A stretch of DNA of 64,000 nt from Paenibacillus tundrae (lineage in GTDB: Bacteria; Bacillota; Bacilli; Paenibacillales; Paenibacillaceae). This document shows, piece by piece, positions 1 to 8,270 of this stretch (position 1 is its first letter; each line of letters begins with the position of its first letter). The stretch covers positions 248,001-312,000 of the forward strand of contig NZ_JAUSTI010000006.1 of assembly GCF_030812775.1 (NCBI RefSeq). Direction: 5' to 3'. Below the pieces are notes generated by a model, which was not told where the DNA came from, did not search any database, and saw only the letters and a list, made by a program, of their open reading frames with translations. A program made the position numbers and the translations under genes.

Positions 1-146
1 TCTTTTGGTTTTCATTAAGTTGAAGGGCAGGAATAATAAGGGTTGTATACGAATACATAATGTGGCGTCCCAAATAAGTTGATTAACGTGATTTCAACGT
101 TCGAGTGATGTAAGCATCATAAAACTAAAAGGAGTAACTTTGCCCT

Positions 147-1205
147 ATGCAGAATATACATAACTTTGTTTCAGATTACACGAAAGATAAGAAGCATTTA
201 CACCTTGCTATTGGGATTATAAGAGGGAATGATATTGAATACTTTTCGTTTAGTCATGATAAAAAGAAAAGTATAGTTCCTCCTGAGCATAGGTTATTTG
301 AAATCGGCTCTATAACGAAAGTATTTACATCCATTCTTTTATTAGCAATGGAGGAAGAAAACGTGCTATCCACAGATGATGTGGTTGGTAAGTTCCTGCC
401 AAGCGTTAAGAATGATTATTTGAATAAAATCACCTTGAAGAACCTTGCTACTCATACCTCGGGATTACCTATTTTGGCAACCAACCATAATATGGCTAAG
501 AAAAGATCAGATCCTTATTCCATGTATACGGAGGAAGATTTATCCTCTTTTTTAGATACAGCTGATTTCACGGATGGCATTGGTTCATTTGCATATTCCA
601 ATCTTGCCGTGGGTTTGCTGGGCAATATTTTATGTAAGGTGTCGGGGAGTACATATGATGAAATGTTAAAAAGATATATAACTGAACCACTACAAATGAA
701 AGAAACAGCCATTCTGCTTAATTCAGAACAGGATAGCAGATTTTTGAATGGACATGCTTCAACTGGCAGAAGAGTCCCTCATTGGAATCTCGCTATACAT
801 GAAGGAGCTGGTGGGATCAAGTCTTCTATTCGTGATATGAGTTTATTGGTTCAAGCCAATCTAAATGATGATCATCCGATCGCCTCTATACTAGCCAAAA
901 GTCATCTTCCGAACACCATTGGAAATGCGAATCTTTATTTTGGCTGGGCTGGGGATAACATTCAAGATAAAGAGATTCTCTGGCATAACGGAGGTTCAGC
1001 GGGTTTTAACAGCTTTCTAGCTTTCAACAAGGAACTCCGTGTAGGAGTTGTATTGTTATCGAATTATTCTTTTTTCTCCAACGTGCTTATCGATCATTAT
1101 GTTGCTCAATTAAAGAAATGGATTACTAGAAAAGAGCCTGCTCAAGCAATGATGATAGACTCAGTAGGTATAGAAATACTTGAAGCAATGTTAAGTAGCG
1201 AATGA
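147..1205 (+). CDS. Serine hydrolase, beta-lactamase/PBP4* (class C) family
   Basis: The 352-aa protein has the three motifs of the class C beta-lactamase/DD-peptidase fold: SxxK as S55-I-T-K58, YxN as Y150-S-N152, and an HxG-type motif as H280-N-G282. Family members hydrolyse amide or ester bonds (cell-wall peptides, D-amino-acid peptides, esters), and the substrate cannot be read from sequence. I see no signal peptide, so it is probably cytoplasmic. The ATG is preceded by AAAGGAG (about 130-135). It is followed after about 50 bases by an S51 peptidase gene on the same strand, so the two may be co-transcribed. Family call is solid; physiological role is unknown. Confidence 0.85.
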   Translation: MQNIHNFVSDYTKDKKHLHLAIGIIRGNDIEYFSFSHDKKKSIVPPEHRLFEIGSITKVFTSILLLAMEEENVLSTDDVVGKFLPSVKNDYLNKITLKNLATHTSGLPILATNHNMAKKRSDPYSMYTEEDLSSFLDTADFTDGIGSFAYSNLAVGLLGNILCKVSGSTYDEMLKRYITEPLQMKETAILLNSEQDSRFLNGHASTGRRVPHWNLAIHEGAGGIKSSIRDMSLLVQANLNDDHPIASILAKSHLPNTIGNANLYFGWAGDNIQDKEILWHNGGSAGFNSFLAFNKELRVGVVLLSNYSFFSNVLIDHYVAQLKKWITRKEPAQAMMIDSVGIEILEAMLSSE

Positions 1206-1254
1206 AGTACGAGGAGTCATTAAAATAATAATACATATATGGAGGTAACAAAGT

Positions 1255-1923
1255 TTGAGTACTCACTATTATTTCAGTTGGTTTAATCATTTTTTGCCAG
1301 AAAAGCTGGTCAAATTGTTGCATAAGGATATTACAGACAGACAATCGCTTGTCATGATTAGTGCGGATCCTTCTAATTATGAAGATGATCAGATTAACTT
1401 TGATGATATTTCGGAATGGACATGGTTGAAGCAGGCTAACCTTATGTTCGATGAATATCATTTTGTTGATTACCGTATGCCGAAGGAGGATGCTCAGCTT
1501 TTGATTCAGAACGCTTCTGTCATTTTTTGTTGCGGTGGATATCCTGCTTTGCAGCACGATTTTTTGATGGATTATGAATTAATGGATGTTATTAAGAAGA
1601 GCAATGCCGTCATTCTGGGTGCCAGCGCTGGTTCATTAAACATGGCTGCCAAATGGTTGAACCTGGAGACTACTAGCGACGAAGTTGAAACAAGTACGAT
1701 TTACGAAGGGATTGGCTTTGGTCATTTTGCCTATGAATCACACTCGCTACGAAACTACGCCACGTTTGTTCAAGGCTATCTGTTCCCTTTGTCTGAGGAA
1801 ATGGATGTTTATGCGGCAGAACAGGAGAGCGCTATGCGTGTGAAGGACGGCGTAATAGAAACAATGGGTTCGATCTATTTAATATCCCACTCAAAGATTC
1901 AGAAATTGGCTGAGACGCTCTAA
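1255..1923 (+). CDS. Peptidase S51 family protein (dipeptidase E/cyanophycinase-like)
   Basis: 222 aa with a TTG start at 1255, set by GGAGG at 1241-1245. The glycine pair in FCCGGYPA (G94-G95) and the nucleophile elbow GASAGS with Ser124 are the S51 signature, as in alpha-aspartyl dipeptidase PepE and cyanophycinase-like proteins. Predicted cytoplasmic, acting on small peptides. It lies about 50 bases after the class C serine hydrolase gene, suggesting a two-gene unit for peptide hydrolysis. Substrate not determinable from sequence. Confidence 0.8.
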   Translation: MSTHYYFSWFNHFLPEKLVKLLHKDITDRQSLVMISADPSNYEDDQINFDDISEWTWLKQANLMFDEYHFVDYRMPKEDAQLLIQNASVIFCCGGYPALQHDFLMDYELMDVIKKSNAVILGASAGSLNMAAKWLNLETTSDEVETSTIYEGIGFGHFAYESHSLRNYATFVQGYLFPLSEEMDVYAAEQESAMRVKDGVIETMGSIYLISHSKIQKLAETL

Positions 1924-2034
1924 TCAGGGTGAGGGAATTTACTAATGGCTCTAAGTCTTACTGGTATTTTATTTTGAGAAGAATTGTTTTTCATTCATGA
2001 AGAAGAAAACTCTTTAAAGCTTCCGATTACTAAT

Positions 2035-3168
2035 TTACGCCGAATTCGAATCATATCTCCAAGCGAGTAACTGATGTGGTGCATCTGTAGACAGCCCAAT
2101 AAAAAGCCTAGCTTGGTGATGATACAACTGTGGGTGAACTTCTGTCGTGGTGGCATCACAAGTCAGGGTAGAGCAATTCCATACGTACAGATCGAGCCCG
2201 TATCTCCAAGTAAAAAGCTTATCTTGATCTGCGGCGATACCCGCTTGAGCATGGGGGAAGACAACTTCTACCGGACTCGTTGTACTGAAGGCAGGCACGG
2301 AAGTGATGACGCCGATTCGCTCACCTGTTTGCGCATTAAATAAAATAATGGCGGGTGATACACCCTCTTCCTGCCAATCTTCTTCATCCACCATTTCTTC
2401 GTCTACTTGACCCCAGATTGCTATGGTATGGGGTGAAATCCAGGCGGAAGGCAGATCCCAATCCATGGTTTGCCATAGTTTATGGATCGAGGCTCCGTCC
2501 TCCGATTCCCATACATGTTTTAACCAGTTTTCCAAACTCCAGGAACGGGCAATACCTAGAGGTGCCCATACCCATCCGCTATCTACAATCCATTTCTGAT
2601 CAGGAGACACGCTTAATTTACCATGAAAGTAATCGAGATAATGTTTACTTGTACCAGGCTCGTCCGTGTTCTGATTGGAATCATTATTATATTTTGGAGT
2701 GGGTCTAACTGTAAGGGATGTACCACGGAGAACATCGGTTAGATCTAACCGATTCCACTCTGTACCGTGGATTAAGATTAATCGCTGATCTATATAAGCA
2801 AAACTTAGTGGGTATGTAGATACATCATAATGATAGTCGTCTCGCGATAATTGCAGGATTTCTTTTCCATCTAATAGATCATATACAGCCGCATGTTGCC
2901 CATACACATTAGATACTGCAGCGACAGCTCCATCTGGACTAATAACGATCTGAACAGGATGAAGTAGATTCAGATCAGGGATGTTCGTTTGCAGAATTCG
3001 TTCGGTTACTCCGGTATGTAGGTTGAGCTTCCATAACTCAGCAAGGTCATTTAAGGCAAGTACCATAATCCGCTCTGGGTCGTGCGATTCCTCGGTTAGT
3101 TCTTGGATGGTTATTAATGTTCCAGGTGAAGGATGAAGCTCAGGAAGTGGAACGGGATAAAAAGACAT
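2035..3168 (-). CDS. Beta-propeller-like (WD40/quinoprotein-type) hypothetical protein
   Basis: 377 aa, ATG at 3168 with GGAGGTG just upstream. The sequence is a series of beta-rich segments with recurring 'h-h-x-h-S-P-D' turns (for example VISPDGAVAAVSN near residue 93 and LSVSPDQKWIVDSGW near residue 190), typical of propeller blades. No signal peptide, catalytic motif or transmembrane segment is visible, so it is probably a cytoplasmic scaffold or sensor. It is rich in Trp and acidic residues in the middle (about 215-275). Divergently transcribed from the ankyrin gene. The fold call is inference from pattern; function unknown. Confidence 0.65.
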   Translation of the reverse strand: MSFYPVPLPELHPSPGTLITIQELTEESHDPERIMVLALNDLAELWKLNLHTGVTERILQTNIPDLNLLHPVQIVISPDGAVAAVSNVYGQHAAVYDLLDGKEILQLSRDDYHYDVSTYPLSFAYIDQRLILIHGTEWNRLDLTDVLRGTSLTVRPTPKYNNDSNQNTDEPGTSKHYLDYFHGKLSVSPDQKWIVDSGWVWAPLGIARSWSLENWLKHVWESEDGASIHKLWQTMDWDLPSAWISPHTIAIWGQVDEEMVDEEDWQEEGVSPAIILFNAQTGERIGVITSVPAFSTTSPVEVVFPHAQAGIAADQDKLFTWRYGLDLYVWNCSTLTCDATTTEVHPQLYHHQARLFIGLSTDAPHQLLAWRYDSNSA

Positions 3169-3200
3169 GATGCACCTCCGAAATAAGGGTTTTACAAGAT

Positions 3201-3230
3201 TTGTACACGGTGTTCAAGATTCAATATAAT
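3201..3230 (+). promoter_or_regulatory. Candidate sigma-A promoter of the ankyrin gene
   Basis: TTGTAC (3201-3206) and a perfect TATAAT (3225-3230) are separated by 18 bases, about 70 bases upstream of the ankyrin/DUF4274 start. Sequence match only. Confidence 0.45.
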
Positions 3231-3303
3231 AGGGAGAAGAATATATTGTCAAAAAGCTTAACAGTATACATAGGATTAGAGGAATAGGAGGCAGAAGAAC
3301 CTG

Positions 3304-4005
3304 ATGAATTGGGTGGAAACTAGCAAAATAAAAGATGTGAATCAAATTCGGGAAGCAGTCCAAGGTTTGAATATCAATGAGAGAGATGAGCGGGGCCGGA
3401 CACCGTTGATGCTCTGCTTAACTGCGCGCATGCCTGCTGCAGGCATACGCTGTTTATTAGAACAGAACCCAGACCTGGAGATTGAAGATAAACTTGGGGA
3501 TACCGCACTCAAAAAGGCCATACGATTCAAGCAGGTAGAGGCCATTTCGCTTCTACTTGAATTTGGAGCCAAGCTAGATTCTCCACAGGGCATTCTAGGC
3601 ACGGCCTGGAATGCTGCACGGTCTAATCCTGACATCGCTGATCTATTATTGGATACACCAGGTGCAATCCGGTTGAAGTTAACCGAGAACGAGCAGAGCA
3701 AGGTGGATGCCATTGTATATGAAGAATCAATAGAGCAGGCCATCGTCAAGATTCGTGAGCTGGATTCCGCAGTGCTGATACATGCCGTTGTTAGCGAATA
3801 TAACTGGGATGATGGGCCTGAGCCAATGCTGGCTGTTTGTGAACATCCCGCATGTGCAGAGATCACATTGCTAGACATGCTAGAGTTAATGGAAGCAGAC
3901 TACTGGCTTGAAATGGATGAGGAAGAGGTGCGTCAGCGCGTTGACGGGCCTGCTTATCGCCGGCTTGCAGAACAATTGTATGATAGACAGTCCACAAGGA
4001 GTTGA
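3304..4005 (+). CDS. Ankyrin-repeat protein with C-terminal DUF4274
   Basis: 233 aa, ATG preceded by AGGAGG. Two ankyrin repeats are visible at about residues 27-58 (GRTPLMLCL) and 61-92 (GDTALKKAIRF ... LLLEFGA). The C-terminal part (about 145-220) contains YNWDDG and EHPACAEITLL, the pattern of DUF4274. DUF4274 is common in polymorphic-toxin and immunity neighbourhoods, so an immunity or protein-binding role is possible, but no toxin lies next to it. Cytoplasmic, no signal peptide. Function not established. Confidence 0.7.
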   Translation: MNWVETSKIKDVNQIREAVQGLNINERDERGRTPLMLCLTARMPAAGIRCLLEQNPDLEIEDKLGDTALKKAIRFKQVEAISLLLEFGAKLDSPQGILGTAWNAARSNPDIADLLLDTPGAIRLKLTENEQSKVDAIVYEESIEQAIVKIRELDSAVLIHAVVSEYNWDDGPEPMLAVCEHPACAEITLLDMLELMEADYWLEMDEEEVRQRVDGPAYRRLAEQLYDRQSTRS

Positions 4006-4174
4006 GCAATATTGGACTCTCGGATCGAGAAAGCCTGGTGAGCGAATTGCTGATCACGTGAACAAAGGTTAGTTGAACAGTTACAACAACGATTAGCAAT
4101 TTAGTTAGTGTCTAGCTGGGGCTACCCTACTAAAACATCGTTTCATCGATCCAGAGCATTTAGGCTCGAACCGC

Positions 4175-4204
4175 AGCTAGCTGATCATATATGTTCAGCT
4201 AGCT
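4175..4204. repeat. Perfect 10-bp inverted repeat over the VOC gene stop
   Basis: AGCTAGCTGA (4175-4184) and TCAGCTAGCT (4195-4204) are perfect inverted copies around a 10-base loop. The hairpin spans the stop codon of the minus-strand VOC gene. No T-run follows on either strand, so it is not a classical terminator; it may stabilise the mRNA 3' end. Confidence 0.5.
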
Positions 4205-4550
4205 GTACCTCGAATCCGTCTGGGTCAGTAATGTAAATAAAGCGCAGATGAGGATTGGGCTGAATTGGGCCGCGGATAATCGGAATATCCAGCGTTTTCA
4301 GTTGCTCTACCGCTTCCTCTAGGGAGTTCACTTCATACCCAATCGATATGCCAGCTTCCGGTTTAAGGATGGATTCGCTGCCCTCGATTAGTTCTAGCTT
4401 CGTTTCATTTTTTATGCCAAGCATAGCAATCTGTCGTCCGCGACTCTCGAATCTGCGCTGAATCGGAAGCCCTAGTTTTCCGTTGTAAAACGCCAGCGAG
4501 TTCTCTAGGTTGCTCACACGCAGAGTAATCCAATTTAGTTTAATTAACAT
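4185..4550 (-). CDS. VOC (glyoxalase/bleomycin-resistance) family protein
   Basis: 121 aa, starting MLIKLNWITLRV at 4550, where AAAGGAGAG gives a good ribosome binding site; a longer reading frame to 4607 lacks one. The pattern LRVSNLENSLAFYNGKLGLP (about residues 9-28) and the C-terminal FIYITDPDGFEVQLAEH are typical of a two-module vicinal oxygen chelate domain of about 120 aa. Such proteins are metal-dependent lyases, dioxygenases or drug binders; the substrate cannot be deduced. Likely cytoplasmic and monocistronic. Confidence 0.8.
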   Translation of the reverse strand: MLIKLNWITLRVSNLENSLAFYNGKLGLPIQRRFESRGRQIAMLGIKNETKLELIEGSESILKPEAGISIGYEVNSLEEAVEQLKTLDIPIIRGPIQPNPHLRFIYITDPDGFEVQLAEHI

Positions 4551-4649
4551 GGGAGAATCTCTCCTTTTTACGTTATATGTAGAAACATTACGTTTATTAT
4601 ACGGCAAAGATAAGCCATGCAGATATACTTTACAGGTATATTTCAGACG

Positions 4650-4682
4650 AATGAAAGAGCCCGCACATCATTGTGCGGACTC
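4650..4682 (-). terminator. Rho-independent terminator of the alkaline phosphatase gene
   Basis: An 11-bp GC-rich stem (4657-4667 with 4672-4682, loop of four) is followed on the minus strand by TTTCATT. It lies about 27 bases beyond the phosphatase stop codon. Confidence 0.7.
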
Positions 4683-4708
4683 GTTTGGTATTTAATTCCA
4701 AACTACTT

Positions 4709-6355
4709 TTATTGAATCAGATCAACAGCCATCTGTGGTACAAATGCATCAACGCCGTTATAGACGATCACACCGTCCAGCATGGTTTTCTTGCCATTTA
4801 CGAGAGCGATATTTTTGTAGATTTGCAATTCCAGCTTGGTGCTACCTTTAGTTACAAGGATTTTAGGGTTCTTCGCATCTGTCAGATCCAGCTTGTACGT
4901 TGCACCTTTAGCTGTAAATGCTTGCTTCGCAGGTACAAATAACTGTTTGCTAACGCTGTCCAGATCCAGGTTAAGCACACGTGCCATGTATTTAGCAACA
5001 TCTGTGTTGTCGATCACGCCGAATGGACGGTCATTGTTCGGAGCATACGTATACAGAACTACATCTCCACCCGTGTGACCACCAGTTGTCCAGCCGATCC
5101 CCGCACGTTTGCTGATCATTGGTCCAACAACATAGTTAAGGCTACCTGGCTTTGCTTCTTTGATTGCTTTTACTTCTTCTGAAGTCAGGTCAGAGATGCC
5201 ATAGTATTGCTTCATTACAGCTTTGATGTTTGTGCGCTGAGCATTCAGCTTCGCTTCAACACCTTCACCTGTCAGCTTGGCCTTTTTCAAAGGTCCGATA
5301 AATGTGGACAAGGGCTCTTCGTCGTACGTACCTGAAGTTGCATTATTACCAATGGTAAGTCCGCCATTACCGTGGTCTGTTACAGCAACAACAACGGTTT
5401 CTTGATTGGATTTGGCAAAATCCATAGCTGTTTTGACTGCATCATCAAAGGCAAGGACATCACTAATGATACCGATTGGATCATTGGCATGTGCTGCCCA
5501 GTCTACTTTACTACCTTCAACCATGAGGAAGAAGCCATCTTCATCTTTGGAAAGCACATCAATTGCTTTAGCAGTCATTTCTGCAAGACTTGGTTGTTTG
5601 GCTGGATCACGATCCATATTATAAGACATACCTGCAGGTGCAAACATACCCCACAGCTTGTTTGAGTTAGATGCTTTCATTGCTTCAGGCGTAGTTACAT
5701 AATCATATCCCAGCGCTTTAATGGAGGAGACAAGATTCTCGCCATCTTTACGACCAGCAGGCTCAAGATAACGGCTACCGCCACCGAGTACAACGTCCAT
5801 ACCATTGTAAACTTGTTGTTTGCTCAGAGCGTCGTAGTTTTTGCGATCTGGATAATGAGCCGAGAAGTCAGCTGGCGTAGCATGCATAATCTCAGAAGTA
5901 GAGATGATTCCTGTTGCTTTACCCGCAAGTCGGGATGCTTCAAGAATGGAGGCTATCGGCTTCTTGGCATCACCTGGTGCAATTGCTTTCTGTCCAGGCA
6001 TGGTCGCTTTATCCGGCAGGACGCCAACATAGCCCGTGTGAGATTTGTGCCCTGTTGCAAAAGCTGTTCCTGCTGGCGCCGAGTCCGCAATCGGCGCATC
6101 CGCGGAGTGAGTACGTACCAAACCACTTGCCATAGAATCCAGTGTAAGAGATGAACCCTTGTACCAGCGAGCAAGAGCGGTAGCATCATTAGCCATTCCG
6201 TCTGGGATCAGGATAATCACATTTTTGATTGGGGATGCACTGGACGTGCTATCCTCCACAGCCCAAGCGGCACTGCTTCCACCCAGGGTAGCGGTTACAA
6301 TCGTAGTCACCGCGAGCATCATTTTTGCTGCACGAGCGTTAAAGCGAGTTAACAT
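4709..6355 (-). CDS. Secreted alkaline phosphatase with C-terminal stalk-type domain
   Basis: 548 aa. I place the start at ATG 6355 (MLTRFNARAAK), 8 bases from AGGAGG; a GTG two codons earlier is too close to it. A signal peptide (about 1-33, ending AAWA) directs export. PhoA-family residues are visible: D52 in IPDGM, phospho-serine nucleophile S92 in ADSAP, E280/D285/H289 in VEGSKVDWAAH, D327-H328 in VTDHGNGG, and H427 in TGGHTGGD. It should release phosphate from phosphomonoesters outside the membrane using zinc and magnesium. From about residue 478 to the end there is an extra domain resembling copper-amine-oxidase N-terminal (stalk) domains, not needed for catalysis. No clear Pho box found upstream. 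Monocistronic. Confidence 0.9.
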   Translation of the reverse strand: MLTRFNARAAKMMLAVTTIVTATLGGSSAAWAVEDSTSSASPIKNVIILIPDGMANDATALARWYKGSSLTLDSMASGLVRTHSADAPIADSAPAGTAFATGHKSHTGYVGVLPDKATMPGQKAIAPGDAKKPIASILEASRLAGKATGIISTSEIMHATPADFSAHYPDRKNYDALSKQQVYNGMDVVLGGGSRYLEPAGRKDGENLVSSIKALGYDYVTTPEAMKASNSNKLWGMFAPAGMSYNMDRDPAKQPSLAEMTAKAIDVLSKDEDGFFLMVEGSKVDWAAHANDPIGIISDVLAFDDAVKTAMDFAKSNQETVVVAVTDHGNGGLTIGNNATSGTYDEEPLSTFIGPLKKAKLTGEGVEAKLNAQRTNIKAVMKQYYGISDLTSEEVKAIKEAKPGSLNYVVGPMISKRAGIGWTTGGHTGGDVVLYTYAPNNDRPFGVIDNTDVAKYMARVLNLDLDSVSKQLFVPAKQAFTAKGATYKLDLTDAKNPKILVTKGSTKLELQIYKNIALVNGKKTMLDGVIVYNGVDAFVPQMAVDLIQ

Positions 6356-6685
6356 GAACACAGCCTCCTATAAGATATGTATAGTTTGGTATCCAGAACC
6401 AAGTGTAATCAATGAATGATAAATGAGCGTTACCTGTAGATTAAATAAATGTAAATTTTACGATTATGAGGCAAGTGGAAACGAGTTTCATCCATGATAA
6501 ATAGAAAGTTGATACCATCTACTCTATAATGCATTCCTGTTCTCCGCCTTCTGTTTCTGAATTACGAATTGTCTGTGGTTTACAGAGGAAGCCCGGTTCG
6601 GTATGATTTTTATAACCAAAGAAAAAGATTCTACCTATTCTATAATGAACTGAAATTTAACAGAGTGTGAACAAGGGGTGTGGGA
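6356..6685. other. Divergent intergenic region, phosphatase/regulator
   Basis: This 330-base AT-rich spacer holds the 5' regions of the alkaline phosphatase gene (leftward) and the HTH regulator gene (rightward). A TATAAT at 6641-6646 is a plausible -10 for the rightward gene, but I see no matching -35. No open frame with a ribosome binding site, no riboswitch-like structure and no clear PhoP-type TTAACA repeats were found. Confidence 0.4.
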
Positions 6686-7990
6686 ATGTATCGGATTGGG
6701 GTCGTTGGTCCAAAGTTGTCTATTGAGCGAACCATGCAAGCGCTGCAAGGACAACAATTAGAAGCTAATTATGAATTATATCCATATGAACATGCGAGAG
6801 AAACCGTAGATATTATTCATCGGAATCGTGAGAATGTTCACGGATGGGTGTTTACCGGCCCAATTCCATATTTGACAGCGCAGACGGTTCTTCATAAGAA
6901 AGAGCATGCTATTTATTGCCCGCCTACTGGAGCTAGTCTCTACAAGGCGATCCTCCAAGCAGTGTATTCATTGGATACGAATATAAAGGAAATGTCCATT
7001 GATATGCCGGATAATGAGAGCTGGGGAATGATGGACAGTTTAGAGGAACTGAACTTTACCGAGAATCAATTACGTAAATACGTGTTTTCAATAGATTACG
7101 ATGTGCAAGAAATGGTTGAATTTCATGTCAGACATTGGCAAGAAGGGCTCACCAAAGCGGCAATTACTTGCTTGTATGCGGTTTATGAGGAATTGTTAGA
7201 ACGTGGAGTTCCTGTCTTCAAGATCAATTCGACCAAGCTGGAAACGATCCAAGCTGTGCGGATGTTAGTGGAGCAGATTCGTAGCTCTGCGTTCAAGGAT
7301 AGTCAGATTGGGGTGCTGATGATTGAAATTGATCGCCTGCATGAAGCTGGTAAACACAGCGCAGAACGTTATCAGCTACAACATATGGAACTGAAGATCA
7401 AAAGCCTATTGCTTCACCATTGCGAGCGTATTGATGGATCCCTTCATCAGGATGGTACAGGGAGATACCTTATGTACGGATCACGAGGTGGGATGGCTCG
7501 CAATATGGACTCGCTCTTTGCTACCATGCGGCAATTGGAACTGGATACGGATCTTCCTTCTTTTGCTGGTATTGGATTTGGAGAGACGGCGTTTGATGCG
7601 GAGCGTCACGCTCGTAAAGCGATTCAATATGCTAAGGATGACGAGGCAGGACCAATTATTATTTATGAGACCGATGGGACGATTGTCGAAATGGCTGGTG
7701 AGGATCAGGCATTGTCCTACGAGACATATTCCAGTGATGTTGAATTGCTCGAGCAATTAAACAAAGCAGGCGTTAGTATTCGCACATTTCAAAAAATAAA
7801 GGCTTACATTCGTCGAATAGGTAAAGAAGAATTTACAGCTAGTGAGTTAGCTTCTGGACTATCAATGACCGTCAGACACGTACAACGAATTATGGGGAGT
7901 CTGACTGCATTTTCTTTGGCGGAAATTGCAGGAAGTGAGCTAAATACGCGTAGAGGAAGACCTAGTAACCGTTATCGCCTTATACGTTAG
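6686..7990 (+). CDS. HTH transcriptional regulator, likely controls AbgT/amidohydrolase genes
   Basis: 434 aa. ATG at 6686 is 7 bases after GGGG and preferred to GTG 6680. The N-terminal part (about 1-190) looks like an alpha/beta ligand-binding domain (RIGVVGPK, VFTGPIPY). The middle (about 205-350) resembles a nucleotidyl-cyclase/GGDEF-like fold without a GGDEF motif (GVLMIEID, FAGIGFGET). The C-terminal 75 residues form a helix-turn-helix (LASGLSMTVRHVQRIMGSL) ending RRGRPSNRYRL, like a winged domain. It is followed on the same strand by an AbgT transporter and an M20 amidohydrolase, so it probably senses their substrate. The regulatory link is inferred from position. Confidence 0.6.
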   Translation: MYRIGVVGPKLSIERTMQALQGQQLEANYELYPYEHARETVDIIHRNRENVHGWVFTGPIPYLTAQTVLHKKEHAIYCPPTGASLYKAILQAVYSLDTNIKEMSIDMPDNESWGMMDSLEELNFTENQLRKYVFSIDYDVQEMVEFHVRHWQEGLTKAAITCLYAVYEELLERGVPVFKINSTKLETIQAVRMLVEQIRSSAFKDSQIGVLMIEIDRLHEAGKHSAERYQLQHMELKIKSLLLHHCERIDGSLHQDGTGRYLMYGSRGGMARNMDSLFATMRQLELDTDLPSFAGIGFGETAFDAERHARKAIQYAKDDEAGPIIIYETDGTIVEMAGEDQALSYETYSSDVELLEQLNKAGVSIRTFQKIKAYIRRIGKEEFTASELASGLSMTVRHVQRIMGSLTAFSLAEIAGSELNTRRGRPSNRYRLIR

Positions 7991-8017
7991 ATATGTGAGC
8001 CGATTATGAAAGAAACG

Positions 8018-8090
8018 AACCGATATGATATCTTATGTCTCATGTCCATGTACAGTGGACACGGTGATAACGGATACAGATCGGTTTTTT
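8018..8090 (+). terminator. Terminator after the regulator gene
   Basis: Outer arms AACCGAT (8018-8024) and ATCGGTT (8080-8086) enclose a second stem around GTCC/GGAC and are followed by six T. It isolates the regulator from the transporter gene. Confidence 0.6.
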
Positions 8091-8122
8091 GTTGCTTGTT
8101 GTTAAAATACATAACATAAGTA

Positions 8123-8152
8123 TTGAGTTTTTAGTCGACTTAATTATATAAT
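8123..8152 (+). promoter_or_regulatory. Candidate promoter of the AbgT transporter gene
   Basis: TTGAGT (8123-8128) and TATAAT (8147-8152) with an 18-base spacer, about 120 bases upstream of the transporter start. Confidence 0.5.
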
Positions 8153-8270
8153 GTCCTGAAAATACGACATTTTCGTTAAATGTACGTTAAACTGCGCGAA
8201 GGAATATGTTCTTTATCTGACTATTCCGTTTATTCAGAGGCAGTTTCATCACAGTCAGGGGGTATTATGT

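Noticed and set aside
2074..2708. Two plus-strand open frames
   Set aside because: They lie fully inside the minus-strand propeller gene, lack good ribosome binding sites, and have unlikely composition; shadows.
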